Counted from the stretch's first letter, positions 24,591 to 33,931 are shown. The stretch is DNA of 64,000 nucleotides from CAWIHA01 sp963835855 (GCA_963835855.1 CAWIHA010000039.1:1-64000), one strand, 5' to 3'. Program-made: numbers and translations. Notes: generated by a model not told the origin, from the sequence alone.

Positions 24591-25121
24591 ATGCGTCTCG
24601 GAGCCGGATGTGCCGCAGTGGCGATCGCCTGCGGCTTGGTTGGGGTTGGTTGCTCGCCGGATAGGACGGCGGCGCCTTCGAAGATTTATTCGATGGGCGA
24701 GCGTGTGCAGGTAGGCCCGCTGATTTATACGATCATGGACACCGAGTGGCTGGACCAGCTCGGCGAGGCGGACACGGCCAGGATGCCGCAGCATCGCTTC
24801 CTCGCGATCCGCCTCACCGTGACGAATAGTGGATCGAGCCCCGCCGGCAGTCCCGGGCTGACTCTCATCGATTCTAAGGGCCAGAGTTACCCGGAGCTGA
24901 CCGACGGCCAGGAGCTGCCGGAATGGCTGGGATACATCCGGACGATCAAGCCCGCCGACACCGAGCACGGGCGCGTGCTGTTCGACGCGCCGACCGGGGC
25001 CTACCGGCTGCGCCTGGTTAATGACGATCCGGAAAATCCGAAGTTCGCGCTGGTCGAGATTCCGCTGCAGCTCGCGCCCGCTCCAGTGAACACCGAGCCG
25101 TCCGATTTTCCGCCAAAATGA
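24591..25121 (+). CDS. Lipoprotein with a DUF4352-like immunoglobulin domain
   Basis: The ATG at 24591 has GGAGG 8 bp upstream and gives 176 residues. The signal peptide ends in a lipobox-like GLVGVGC, placing the protein on a membrane as a lipoprotein. The mature part shows the DUF4352 pattern: VQVGPLIYTIMDTEW, then FLAIRLTVTNSGSSPAG and a C-terminal strand near FDAPTGAYRLRLV. These secreted Ig-like domains are found in many acidobacterial extracellular proteins. The stop overlaps the next ATG as ATGA. Confidence 0.75.
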   Translation: MRLGAGCAAVAIACGLVGVGCSPDRTAAPSKIYSMGERVQVGPLIYTIMDTEWLDQLGEADTARMPQHRFLAIRLTVTNSGSSPAGSPGLTLIDSKGQSYPELTDGQELPEWLGYIRTIKPADTEHGRVLFDAPTGAYRLRLVNDDPENPKFALVEIPLQLAPAPVNTEPSDFPPK

Positions 25122-25993
25122 AAGCAGCGGCCGGGCGGCCGCGCCCTATGAAGTTTGCCGCGTGTTTTGGCGTTTTGCTGTTGCTCAGCTCGCCGTCTGC
25201 GAGTCTCGCCGCTGGAGCGCCGCAACTGACGATTTTCGAGCCGACCCTGCGCGAATCCGAAGGCGGGCCCCCCATACGATCGAACTTCATTTACATTACG
25301 GGCGAGACCGTCTTCTTCACGTTCCAGATTCGGGGCTATCAGGTATCGGCTGAATCGAAGGTGGATATACATTACCGTATCGACGCTGTTGACCCGCGCG
25401 CCGTACGGCTGATGGAAACCATCGAAAAAGACATCCAGGCCGAGGTCGCGCCCGAAGACAAGAACTGGATGCCGATTGTCCGCCAGAGCTTCTTGATCCC
25501 CCCGCTGGCCGAGCCGGGCACGTACAAGGTTCTGGTCGCCGTCGAAGATCGAATCGGCAAGCGGGAGGCGAAGGCCGAGGCGCCGTTCCTGGTGCGCGGC
25601 CGGAAGGTGGAACCCAGCAATACGCTGGTGGCGCGCAACTTCCGCTTTCTGCGCGCCGAGGACGATCCCGAGCCGCTGGACATCGCCGCCTACCGCCCCG
25701 GCGATATGCTCTGGGCTCGCTTCGAAATGATCGGGTTTCAGTACGGCGAAAATAACCGCGTCCATGTCGAGTACGGGGTCTCTGTGCTTGACGCGGCGGG
25801 CAAAGTGCTGTTCTCCGAACCGCAAGCGGCCGTCGAGCAGGACGAGTCCTTTTACCCGAAACGCTATTTGCCGGGTATACTCAGCCTCGACCTGGCAAAG
25901 GCCCGGCCGGGCAATTATGTTCTGGCCCTGGCATTGCGCGACCAGATCGGCCACCAAACGGCGGAATCGAAGCACGAGTTCAAAGTGGAATAG
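25118..25993 (+). CDS. Secreted beta-sandwich protein of unknown function
   Basis: The first ATG at 25118 overlaps the upstream TGA; a second ATG at 25148 begins the hydrophobic signal (MKFAACFGVLLLLSSPSASL). The 280-residue mature protein has two similar halves of about 120 residues, each with a PEP-like strand pattern (TVFFTFQIRGYQVSAESKVD in the first, LWARFEMIGFQYGENNRVH in the second) and a PGTYKVLVAVEDRIG or PGNYVLALALRDQIG segment. The repeat of x-RIG and RDQIG after a conserved PGxY suggests internally duplicated Ig-like domains. Probably a periplasmic partner of the lipoprotein gene. Confidence 0.65.
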   Translation: MKAAAGRPRPMKFAACFGVLLLLSSPSASLAAGAPQLTIFEPTLRESEGGPPIRSNFIYITGETVFFTFQIRGYQVSAESKVDIHYRIDAVDPRAVRLMETIEKDIQAEVAPEDKNWMPIVRQSFLIPPLAEPGTYKVLVAVEDRIGKREAKAEAPFLVRGRKVEPSNTLVARNFRFLRAEDDPEPLDIAAYRPGDMLWARFEMIGFQYGENNRVHVEYGVSVLDAAGKVLFSEPQAAVEQDESFYPKRYLPGILSLDLAKARPGNYVLALALRDQIGHQTAESKHEFKVE

Positions 25994-26055
25994 GTTGCGG
26001 GCTCTAGGCTGTGGCTTGCAGGTCTTTCCCGCATCCACCACCCCGCCGATGCCAG

Positions 26056-26673
26056 CTATCGTCCGGCGGCGCGGTCGCCGGAATGCGCCTGCGCGTTTTC
26101 TTGCATCTCCGCCGATCCCCGGCTCGTTTGGGCCGATTTTAGCAGCTTGGGTACGATGCCGTTGGACGACAGGTTGGCTTCAACAAAGTCCACCCCCTCG
26201 GATGTGATGACGTAATCACTCGTGGTTTCGTCACGCCGGAGATATCCCTTGTCCTTCAGGTACCAGATCGTGAATTCGAGGTGCTCGCGCGGCAGCGACA
26301 TCCGGGCCTCGAAGTCGAGCAGGGACATCCCGGCATGATCCGGGCTGGCGCGCCGTCGGTTGTACAGCAGGCAGAGCGCTCCCAAACGGCGGTTCACTTC
26401 CACATCGATGCCCACCACGAACTCTTTGAGCTCGAAGACCGGGAGCGGCTGCGATTGCACGGCCTGGAAACGGGCATCGTACACCGCCCGCTGATCCGGA
26501 TCGGAGAGGACCCCGTTCGCCTGCTGCAGCAACACGAATTTGTCTGTGTCGCCCGTCTGCGGATTGTCCGGATGATAGCGCGCCGCCAGAATCTTGTAGA
26601 CGCGCTGGATCGTTTGCGGCTCGGCATTCGGGCTGATCTGCATCAGCTCGTAATAGTCGATGAAATCGTCCAT
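26056..26673 (-). CDS. DnaJ-domain protein with C-terminal winged-helix-like region
   Basis: From the ATG at 26673 the protein is 205 residues. The N-terminal J domain is clear: DYYELMQISPNAEP, YHPDNPQTGD with the HPD tripeptide that stimulates DnaK, and the following helix. After a linker, LEFTIWYLKDKGYLRRDETT has a winged-helix look. It has no glycine-rich or zinc-finger region, so it is a J-domain cofactor rather than full DnaJ. An in-frame start 45 bp upstream (MGRRCGKL) lacks a family match. No neighbouring partner is apparent. Confidence 0.82.
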   Translation of the reverse strand: MDDFIDYYELMQISPNAEPQTIQRVYKILAARYHPDNPQTGDTDKFVLLQQANGVLSDPDQRAVYDARFQAVQSQPLPVFELKEFVVGIDVEVNRRLGALCLLYNRRRASPDHAGMSLLDFEARMSLPREHLEFTIWYLKDKGYLRRDETTSDYVITSEGVDFVEANLSSNGIVPKLLKSAQTSRGSAEMQENAQAHSGDRAAGR

Positions 26674-26831
26674 AAGGGCAGGACCTTGCGTAACCAGCTT
26701 ACCGCAGCGCCGGCCCAATCGTAAGGATTTTCAATCCACCGGGAGCCTGGTGGTATCGGCTTTCCAAGGCGGTGGAAATTGTCCTTGACCGTTAGACGGA
26801 AGCTATGCCATACTGCCGTCAAGGTGGCAAG

Positions 26832-27002
26832 ATGGCAGAGCAGTTGCCTTTGGTCCCGACAACGAAATCGACTTTCCGGCTTCCCACGGAACTACATCAG
26901 CGTCTCAAGATTAGGGCCGTGCAGGAGAACAGGCCGATAGCCGATCTTCTCATCGATGCAGTTGAGCTTTATCTTTCCCGAGAGGAAAACAGGCCACGAT
27001 GA
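26832..27002 (+). CDS. Ribbon-helix-helix protein
   Basis: From the ATG at 26832 the protein is 56 residues. A short strand (STFRLPTELHQRLK) is followed by two helices (IRAVQENRPIADLLIDAVELYL), the RHH (CopG/Arc) pattern used by small DNA-binding regulators and antitoxins. Its last bases overlap the adenine methyltransferase start as ATGA, so it may autoregulate this modification gene as a controller protein. It is not a known C-protein of the helix-turn-helix type. Confidence 0.68.
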   Translation: MAEQLPLVPTTKSTFRLPTELHQRLKIRAVQENRPIADLLIDAVELYLSREENRPR

Positions 27003-27883
27003 AGGGACAGACACAACTGGGATTTGACGGTTTCCGGGTACCCGTTGAGCCATTCAAGAGTGGCCTCTTGAAGTGGATCGGCAACAAACAGCGTTTTGCT
27101 CACGAAATCGTCGCGTGCTTCCCTGCCACGTTTAAGAGGTATATAGAGCCGTTTGTGGGGAGTGGCGCGGTCTTAGCGACACTCGCGCCTCCTCGGGCCA
27201 TAGCATCTGATTGCTTCAGGCCTTTGATAGAGATTTGGCAAACGCTGTCCAGCAATCCCGAATTGTTGAAGCTCTGGTACGCGGAGCTCTGGTTGTTCAT
27301 GCAGGACGGCGAGAAGGTCGAGCAGTACGAAAAAATAAAAGCCTCTTACAACGCCAAGCCCAATGGCGCCGATCTGCTGTTCCTGTGCCGGTCCTGCTAT
27401 GGCGGCGTAGTGCGCTTCCGGCAGGCAGACGGCTATATGTCAACGCCATGCGGCATCCATGACCCCATTCACCCGCAGAGCTTTGGCCGGCGCGTTGATG
27501 AGTGGGCGCGCCGAACGGCGGGAACGCAGTTCTTTCAAATGGGGTATCAGGAAGCGATGGAGAACGCGCGCACCGGCGATCTGGTCTACTGCGACCCCCC
27601 ATATAGCAATTCTCAAGCGATTTTGTACGGCGCACAGGCGTTCGATCTCACAGACCTTTTTAAGGTGATGGAGAGATGCAAGGCGCGGGGCGTGAAGATC
27701 GCCCTAAGCATTGACGGGACAAAGAAGTCGGGGAAGACAACGGTTAAGCTGCCGATCCCGCGTGGTCTATTCGAGGAGGAACTTTTCATCGACTGTGGGC
27801 GGTCGATGCTGAAGAGATTTCAAATGGACGGCCAGACCTTGGAGCAAGAAGTCGTCACGGACCGGCTGCTGCTCACCTATTGA
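26999..27883 (+). CDS. Dam-family DNA adenine methyltransferase
   Basis: A 294-residue enzyme. The SAM motif LLKWIGNKQRF, the FVGSGAVLATLAP motif, and the catalytic YCDPPY are in the order of N6-adenine D12-class (Dam/DpnM) methyltransferases. It methylates adenine in a specific short DNA sequence that cannot be read from the protein alone. It is directly preceded by the RHH gene (overlap ATGA) and converges with a restriction-endonuclease-like gene, overlapping by 11 bp at the 3' ends. This arrangement supports a complete type II restriction-modification module. Confidence 0.9.
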   Translation: MKGQTQLGFDGFRVPVEPFKSGLLKWIGNKQRFAHEIVACFPATFKRYIEPFVGSGAVLATLAPPRAIASDCFRPLIEIWQTLSSNPELLKLWYAELWLFMQDGEKVEQYEKIKASYNAKPNGADLLFLCRSCYGGVVRFRQADGYMSTPCGIHDPIHPQSFGRRVDEWARRTAGTQFFQMGYQEAMENARTGDLVYCDPPYSNSQAILYGAQAFDLTDLFKVMERCKARGVKIALSIDGTKKSGKTTVKLPIPRGLFEEELFIDCGRSMLKRFQMDGQTLEQEVVTDRLLLTY

Positions 27884-28733
27884 TCCGCGACGCGAGGATC
27901 TGCATCCACTCCTTCGTGATAACCGGAATGCGTTCGACAACCTCTTTGCCGAAGAGAATTTCATCGACGTAGCGCATGTGGAGCATGTCCACCATCCGGC
28001 ATAAATAGGATCGCCCCATCTCCCACCAGGTCTCGTAGGCATCGACCATCAGGTAGTGCTTGATGTCGATCCCTTGGCTTTCGCGGAGTTCTTCGATCTC
28101 CATTCCGTCAACCAGAGTCTCGTAGACGCCATCCGCAATGCGGCTTCCAAAGGTGGTCGTGTAGTAGTATTCCTTGATTTCCCAAACGGCGACAGGATTG
28201 ACGACGCGCGGAAAAGCGCCGTCCACTCTTCGGGAGAGCGTGCGAACGGCAGCGCCGTCAAGCGTCACCGTGATGAGCTCCATCGGGCAATAGTTGCATT
28301 CCGCTCCGTCTACGCCGTCCGCGATCAGCATGTTAATGATCGCCGTGAAATACGCTGGCTTCGCCTTCTCACCGCTTTGCTTGTTCATCGGAACGGGAGA
28401 TGGATAGCGAACCTGCTTCAGGAGGTTTTGGTAAAGTTCCCTCGCCGCATCCGCGTGCATCAACTGAAACTGGACGTTCTCATTCAGAACCTGCGTTCGG
28501 TATGCAAAATATCTCAGCAGCTCGCGGCCGAGATCGGTGAGGTCGTCGGGCTCCTTCTTGACCACTTTGCCGGGGTCGAGGCCAAGGTCCGTCAGGCCCT
28601 CCACGATCTCTGGAACGGTCGGAATCTTGATCTGTTTCTTCGTCCTTCCCGTGTAACCGAGCTTCTGACTGAGGGTGCGAACGTATGCCCAGAACATTTT
28701 GGGCTGGTTCTGGAACTCGGTATTGGCAACCAA
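27873..28733 (-). CDS. Restriction-endonuclease-like protein, PD-(D/E)xK type
   Basis: A 286-residue protein convergent with the adenine methyltransferase. The segment NPVAVWEIKEYYYTTTFGSRIADGVYETLVDG contains E-I-K preceded by an acidic residue in DGAF, a candidate PD-(D/E)xK nuclease core. The N terminus (FWAYVRTLSQKLGYTGRTKKQIK) looks like a DNA-binding region. I do not recognise a named enzyme. The partner position and 3' overlap with the methylase make it the likely cleaving subunit. Confidence 0.65.
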   Translation of the reverse strand: MVANTEFQNQPKMFWAYVRTLSQKLGYTGRTKKQIKIPTVPEIVEGLTDLGLDPGKVVKKEPDDLTDLGRELLRYFAYRTQVLNENVQFQLMHADAARELYQNLLKQVRYPSPVPMNKQSGEKAKPAYFTAIINMLIADGVDGAECNYCPMELITVTLDGAAVRTLSRRVDGAFPRVVNPVAVWEIKEYYYTTTFGSRIADGVYETLVDGMEIEELRESQGIDIKHYLMVDAYETWWEMGRSYLCRMVDMLHMRYVDEILFGKEVVERIPVITKEWMQILASRINR

Positions 28734-28841
28734 GAATCAGTATATGCGATAAAGCCACCCGTCAACCCACTGTTAGCGCACCCCCAGCAGCAACCAGTTT
28801 GCCCGCCGATGCGCCATATTGTTTATAGGGAGACTATCCAG

Positions 28842-29327
28842 ATGGGCGATGCCAGCAAAGCTCTCCGTGAGCATCTTCTGTACTTGTTGGAAGGCCGCGG
28901 CGCGCATGTCGATTTCGAAAAGGCGATTGGGCGGCTCCCGGCGAAATTGCGCGGGGCCAAACCCAAAGGCGCGCCGCACACGCCCTGGCAACTGCTCGAA
29001 CACATGCGGATCGCACAGTGGGACATCTTGGAGTTCAGCCAAAACTCGGACCACGTTTCTCCGGACTGGCCCGCCGGTGATTGGCCGAAGACCGAAGCGC
29101 CGCCGAGCAACGCGGCCTGGGAGAAGAGCGTCAAGCAGTTCCGGGCCGATCTCGAAGCCATCAAGGCGCTGGTCAAGGACCCCGCCACCCGCCTGGTCGC
29201 CAGAATCCCACACGGCGAAGGCCAGACGATCCTGCGCGAGGTGCTGCTCGTTGCCGACCACAACGCTTACCATCTCGGGCAGTTGGTAATGACGCGCAGA
29301 ATGCTCGGCGCCTGGCGTGAGGAGTGA
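28842..29327 (+). CDS. DinB-family protein
   Basis: From the ATG at 28842 the protein is 161 residues. It has the four-helix DinB pattern with metal-site histidines: HTPWQLLEHMRIAQWD (H-x-W and H), and the C-terminal VADHNAYHLGQLV (H-x3-H). These metal-dependent thiol transferase-like proteins use bacillithiol, mycothiol or other thiols; the substrate is unknown. A much longer upstream ORF is not supported. Sits between the restriction-modification module and the phosphohexomutase gene, with its own start and no operon link. Confidence 0.85.
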   Translation: MGDASKALREHLLYLLEGRGAHVDFEKAIGRLPAKLRGAKPKGAPHTPWQLLEHMRIAQWDILEFSQNSDHVSPDWPAGDWPKTEAPPSNAAWEKSVKQFRADLEAIKALVKDPATRLVARIPHGEGQTILREVLLVADHNAYHLGQLVMTRRMLGAWREE

Positions 29328-29500
29328 TGTGCAAGCGATGTGCAAGCTCTTGGCATCCGGGATTGAATGCGATACCCTGTTGTTTTCGGCCGGGAGCGAT
29401 CGCGGTCTCGAAGCGATTTCGAACCAGAACCCGTCGCCTGTCCGGCGCTTTGTCTCGCTTGACTGTACAGGGTTCACCGGTCTGAATACTTGAGGAGTGA
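29328..29500. other. Short intergenic region
   Basis: Only a GAGGAG ribosome-binding site before the phosphohexomutase start is evident in this stretch. Confidence 0.3.
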
Positions 29501-31477
29501 GTGTCAGAAGACTCCTGCCAGAACATGAAGCCGCACAGAGGCGCCGTTCCCCACGATGCACAACGCGCCGTCGGCAGCTCCCAACCCGCGTCGCCCGGGG
29601 ATGCTCCTGCCTCCAAGTCGCCCGTCAGCGCCCTTGGCCCTGAACTGAACGCTCTCATCGCGAACCTGGACCCGGACTCTACACGCTTCGGTGCCCGGAT
29701 CACCTCTGGATCAGGCATCCGTGGAATCTACGGGGAGGTCACGGACCTCTCGCCCCGCGATCGCTTCCTGACCGCAGTGGATGCGTACCTTTACAGCCGG
29801 GACCAAATCGCCTCGATCCTGGACGCTTATCCGGAAAAAAAGGCGCTCGCTTTCGTTGTGGCTCGCGACCCCAGACCCACCGGAGACGCCGTCTTGAAGG
29901 CCCTCCTGACCGGCATCCACGCCGCCATCGACGAGTTGAGCTCCCGGCGCCCGCCCGCGGATCGCGTCTCCTTCACCGTTCGCGACATCGGGATTACTAC
30001 CACGCCGGTGGTACAGAACGCGATCCGGCATTTCGACGCCAATGGCGGCGTGATGATTACCGCCAGCCACAATCCCGTAAAGTGGAACGGGTACAAATTC
30101 CTCACTGCGAACCGCGAGCCTGGAAACCCCTTTACCCAGCGCGGCTCCCTGCTCAGTTTTGACCGCATGGAGATCTTCAAAGAGGAGCGCGAGCGCTTTC
30201 TCGCGCTTCTTGCCCGCGGCGACGGCGCAGCCGCGCGCGTTGCCCACCGCCTGCTTGCGCCGCCGGAACGCTATGCGTTTAGTTATCTCGCGAGCGGGAT
30301 GCCCGAAGAAGCGCTGGAAGCCTATTTCCGCTATCTCCGAAATATGGCCGGATTGGGCGACGAGGCCGCATTCGCGCGTTTCACCAGCCGTGCGCGCGAG
30401 GCCAATATTCTCATTCTGCTCGACCACAACGGCGGCGGCGCCAGGGGCGCCATGGCCGAGCTGCTCCGCCGCTTCGGGCTCCAGGTGGAGGAAATGGGAG
30501 GGCCTTTGGGGCAACCCTCCCACGATATCGAGCCCATGGATGAAGCGCTCACTAGCGCGGTCAATCGTCTCGAACAGATCGGCCGGGGCTTTGCCGTCGT
30601 TTACGACTTCGATGCGGATCGGGGGACACTGGTCATTATCGAGAACGGAGCGGCCGTGGCCCTGGGTCCCCAGTACACCTGCGCCTTGGCCGCCTACGCG
30701 ATGGTCGACCTCTACTCCAGAAATCCCGCTTACCGGGGAAAACCGCTGGTCGTAGTGATCAACGACAACACCAGCGGCAGCGCCAAGATCATCGCGGAAC
30801 GTTTCTCCCGCGAAGAAGGCATCGACGTGCGCATCGCCGAGGTGGAGACCGGCGAGGTCAACGTTGTGGAAAAGATGGAAATGATCCGGCGGGAGAAATC
30901 CGGGGTGCCGGTGGTGGGGATCGAAGGGTCCTGTGGCGGCGTCATCTTCGGCGGGGAAAAGGACGCGGCCACCTCTCGCGACGGCACCCTCACCGCCCTG
31001 ATGGCCGCCAGCTTGATGCTGCACACCGGCAAACCGCTGGAAGCCATCGTCGCAGCCCTGCCGAAATTCTACACGACCTTTGAAAGTATCCGTGGCATCG
31101 TCGCCGGAGACGTTGAAGTCAAGTCGGCCCTGGAACAGGAGTTCAAGCGCCGGCTGCGGGTAAGAGCCGATGGTTCGTTCACGGTGGACGGTATCGAAAA
31201 CCGGGTGTACCAGCGCTACGAGATTCTTCACTACATCGGCACGGGGGTCTATCCGACCATGGAAAAGGGCACTTCCGGCGGTTATAAGATCCGTCTTACG
31301 GACCAGGCCGGAAACGAATCCTTTGTCTGGTATCGCGATTCCAAGACCGAACTCCGGGTTTATGCCGAGTCGGATGCCACCGACGAGCTCGAGGACAAGC
31401 AACTGTTCGCCATGCTGCGCGGCGCTATCACGACCGCCAACGCCGCCGCGATCGCCGCCCGCAACGCCAACACCTGA
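29501..31477 (+). CDS. Phosphohexomutase (phosphoglucomutase/phosphomannomutase family)
   Basis: A 658-residue enzyme starting at a GTG at 29501 with GAGGAG upstream. The catalytic phosphoserine lies in MITASHNPVKWNGYKF (S189), the Mg-binding loop is DFDADR (369-374), and EGSCGGVIFGGEKDAATSRDG is the sugar-binding loop. It is longer than typical family members (450-550 aa), with a 65-residue disordered N terminus and a C-terminal extension ending in alanine-rich sequence. It likely interconverts hexose-1- and hexose-6-phosphates for polysaccharide synthesis. The sugar transferase gene is 2.5 kb away. Confidence 0.85.
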   Translation: MSEDSCQNMKPHRGAVPHDAQRAVGSSQPASPGDAPASKSPVSALGPELNALIANLDPDSTRFGARITSGSGIRGIYGEVTDLSPRDRFLTAVDAYLYSRDQIASILDAYPEKKALAFVVARDPRPTGDAVLKALLTGIHAAIDELSSRRPPADRVSFTVRDIGITTTPVVQNAIRHFDANGGVMITASHNPVKWNGYKFLTANREPGNPFTQRGSLLSFDRMEIFKEERERFLALLARGDGAAARVAHRLLAPPERYAFSYLASGMPEEALEAYFRYLRNMAGLGDEAAFARFTSRAREANILILLDHNGGGARGAMAELLRRFGLQVEEMGGPLGQPSHDIEPMDEALTSAVNRLEQIGRGFAVVYDFDADRGTLVIIENGAAVALGPQYTCALAAYAMVDLYSRNPAYRGKPLVVVINDNTSGSAKIIAERFSREEGIDVRIAEVETGEVNVVEKMEMIRREKSGVPVVGIEGSCGGVIFGGEKDAATSRDGTLTALMAASLMLHTGKPLEAIVAALPKFYTTFESIRGIVAGDVEVKSALEQEFKRRLRVRADGSFTVDGIENRVYQRYEILHYIGTGVYPTMEKGTSGGYKIRLTDQAGNESFVWYRDSKTELRVYAESDATDELEDKQLFAMLRGAITTANAAAIAARNANT

Positions 31478-31648
31478 GACGGCCTGTTGCATACGAATCG
31501 GGATTGAGTAGAACCAAGCCGGCCGCATAAAGGGCGGAGGTGCGATCCAGAGCGTTGGTTGTGTTCGGCAGGTTGCAGCCCTCGCCGGAGATATATGAAA
31601 CTGGCTCTAGCCTGAAATTGAGATGCTTGCTGAAAGGAAGGCTAACTC

Positions 31649-32017
31649 GTGAAGCACATTCGAAGGTTTCTCATCGTGGTGGCAATTCTGGCCATCGCTC
31701 CAGTTCTTGCGCAGGCGCAAAGGGTCGACCTGATCCACCTGGACCCAGAGCCTCACGTCGGCGGAGGGTGCCCGGCGCATGTGCATTTCCACGGCCGCAT
31801 CCGCACGACCGGGCCGCTGGAAGTGACCTACCAGTGGCTTCGCAGCGACGGCGGACGCTCCGAGTACACTTTGTACTTCGAGCGGGCTGAGACCCGCTCA
31901 GTATCCACCGAATGGGTTCTCTCTAGGAACTTCTCGGGCTGGATGGAACTGGTGATTCTATCGCCCCGGCGCATGCAAACCACAAGGGCGTTCTTCTCCG
32001 TGCATTCTTGCAGATAG
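31649..32017 (+). CDS. Small secreted protein of unknown function
   Basis: The ATG at 31649 has GGAAGG upstream and gives 122 residues. A signal peptide (FLIVVAILAIAPVLAQAQ) is followed by a mature part with paired cysteines (GGGCPAHVHFHGRI and the C-terminal HSCR) that could form a disulfide, and strands such as GPLEVTYQWLRSDGGRSEY. It looks like a small Ig-like domain. No family is recognised. It is alone, with no gene on either side in the same direction. Confidence 0.6.
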   Translation: MKHIRRFLIVVAILAIAPVLAQAQRVDLIHLDPEPHVGGGCPAHVHFHGRIRTTGPLEVTYQWLRSDGGRSEYTLYFERAETRSVSTEWVLSRNFSGWMELVILSPRRMQTTRAFFSVHSCR

Positions 32018-32169
32018 CGGCAGCGCCGCGCGGCCAGGGAGGGTTTGAAGAGCCGCATTGCGGTGGTGGTCCTGTCCTCAGCGCAGCAGTTGGATACGAT
32101 GGAGTGAAAATGCCGGGGTCGCCGACCTGGGTGGCCGTGGCATGTTTCCGGGATTTTATCCCGGCAGCC

Positions 32170-33690
32170 TCACCTGCTATCCCTATCCCCGGTGATCGCA
32201 TCCACTAGGATTTCCTTGTCATAGGAGATGGCTTCCGTCTCAATCCCACGGATCGACACAGTCTCCACTGCCAGCATGTCCCGCTGGACCACTTCAATGC
32301 CCTGCCGCTCGAGTCGCGCGATATCCGCGCTAGTGACGCAAACCGGCCCCGTCGGCGTGCGGTGCAAGAGGACCTGCTTGACCTCCCGCGGAATTCCCTC
32401 CCCCCGCATCATCCTCTGCACCTTTTCCGAACTGGCGGAAGGATCGTTCACCACCACCCGGTCCACGATCTCCGCGGCGCGAAGCGGCCGGCCGACGGCG
32501 CGGCTTAGCGCCTGCTCAATGGCGTGCAGATAGTCGTCCACCGCGTAACCTGCGGTCAGCAGCAGATTGACCGGGTTCAAGACCAACACCACCCGCACCC
32601 CGCGGGCCTTTGCCGCCCGCAGTTCCTCCCACAGACCACTCAGAAGAAAGAAGGTGTAAGTGCTCTCGTGGGCGTTTCCCGGAGGGATGACAACGGCGCC
32701 GCTCGGTTTGAGCGCCCGCAGCACCCGCAACAGTTCCGGATTGATGCGCGGCGTCAGCGCTCGCACTTCCCGGAAAACCCAATCATTGTCAAAGGGCTGG
32801 TCCATCGGGCCGTGTTCGACCTCCGCCGCATACCAGTCCACAACCTTGGCCGCTTGCAGCTTGCGGAGTTCTTCCGCTGGCGATTCAGGCGGAGCGTCCG
32901 GCAGCATGAAATTCGGCACCATGGCGCCGTATTCCAGGCCATGAGGTCCTTTGCCCCGGGCCAGCAGCACCCGATTGATTCCCCCAACCACCTTCAGCCC
33001 GCCGGCGTGCCGGGTCACCAGTGTGACTTTGTCAAAGGTCATCGGCAGCACCTGTCCGCGGGGCGCCGCCTTCATCTCCCGTTCAAGCAGCCAGGAACCG
33101 CAGAGGTAGCGTTCTTCATCCACAGCGGCCAGCCCCAGCCGGTAGGCGCCGGCGTGGACCATCACCCCCACGTGCAGCACATTCTGCAAGCTGGCTCCCG
33201 CTAACTTCACCAGGCCGGGCTCAACCAATTCTTCCTGAACGGCGTCCCCTATCGCGATTAGGAAGCGGCGAAATTCCTCGAGCGCCGGCCGATCCGCCTC
33301 CGGGCGCTTCGCCGTCACCGCATCCACCGCCTCGCCAAAGAGATCGGCCGCCTTCCGTCCGCCGGCATCCTTCGGCAACCGGCTATTGGCCACTGCGTAG
33401 AGAGCGGGATCGGCAAATCCCCCGCCCAGCAGATTCATAGTGTCCCCTGGAATGACAGGCCAGTAGCCTAGATGCCGGCACATGTCCCATCGAATGCCGG
33501 CCGAGTGCCCGCCCTCGTCGATAGGATTGGCTGCCCCGGCCACGGTGTATCCCCGTTCGAGCAGTGCGCGGCACACGGATGCGGCCCCGTGTCCTCCGCC
33601 GGGGACCACAAAATCGTACTGCCCGAGGGCCGCGTAGTGCTCGCGGGTCTCGGATATGGAAGGAACTCTCAACTCCGATGGCGCCGTCAT
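32170..33690 (-). CDS. CofD/YvcK-like protein
   Basis: From the ATG at 33690 (AGGAG upstream) the protein is 506 residues. The N terminus has VVPGGGHGAASVCRALLERG, then a GAANPIDEGGHSAGIRWDM stretch that recalls the YvcK/CofD phosphotransferase-like fold, where a DDGG-type motif binds phosphate or nucleotide. The downstream VVIPPGNAHESTYTFFLLSGLWEEL matches the fold's second part. YvcK-type proteins bind UDP-sugars and control cell-wall metabolism; CofD transfers phospholactate. The precise role here is not known. The TTG at 33699 is an alternative start. It is divergent from the sugar transferase gene. Confidence 0.7.
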   Translation of the reverse strand: MTAPSELRVPSISETREHYAALGQYDFVVPGGGHGAASVCRALLERGYTVAGAANPIDEGGHSAGIRWDMCRHLGYWPVIPGDTMNLLGGGFADPALYAVANSRLPKDAGGRKAADLFGEAVDAVTAKRPEADRPALEEFRRFLIAIGDAVQEELVEPGLVKLAGASLQNVLHVGVMVHAGAYRLGLAAVDEERYLCGSWLLEREMKAAPRGQVLPMTFDKVTLVTRHAGGLKVVGGINRVLLARGKGPHGLEYGAMVPNFMLPDAPPESPAEELRKLQAAKVVDWYAAEVEHGPMDQPFDNDWVFREVRALTPRINPELLRVLRALKPSGAVVIPPGNAHESTYTFFLLSGLWEELRAAKARGVRVVLVLNPVNLLLTAGYAVDDYLHAIEQALSRAVGRPLRAAEIVDRVVVNDPSASSEKVQRMMRGEGIPREVKQVLLHRTPTGPVCVTSADIARLERQGIEVVQRDMLAVETVSIRGIETEAISYDKEILVDAITGDRDSR

Positions 33691-33880
33691 GGGGATCAAC
33701 CTCTCCTCTTCTGTAGTTGCTGCGCGAGCGTCGCTTAGGCCGCAAGATGATTCCCGACTGAGGGAGCGCGTTCAGCTTGCGCGGCTCGGACGGGGGAACG
33801 CGGCAAGACCCCGACTTGCGATTGTAGCAACTCTCTTCGAGAAACGGCCTTGGGACCGTTTTCCGGGCGCCACAAAAACC

Positions 33881-33931
33881 AGCCGCCATACAGGGCGGCT
33901 ACGGGCTAGACACCGGTGCGCCTTGCGCACC
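33881..33931. repeat. Two adjacent perfect hairpins
   Basis: AGCCGCC (33881-33887) pairs with GGCGGCT (33894-33900), and GGTGCGC (33915-33921) pairs with GCGCACC (33925-33931) around a 3-nt loop. They lie in the 270-bp divergent intergenic region before the sugar transferase gene and have no T-tracts, so they are more likely REP-type remnants than terminators. Confidence 0.45.

Noticed and set aside
28056..28841. Upstream extension of the DinB gene to a 423-codon ORF
   Set aside because: The extra N-terminal part is antisense to the restriction-like gene; the DinB fold begins at the ATG at 28842.
29711..31528. A 605-codon minus-strand ORF opposite the phosphohexomutase
   Set aside because: It mirrors the mutase codons and shows no domain of its own.
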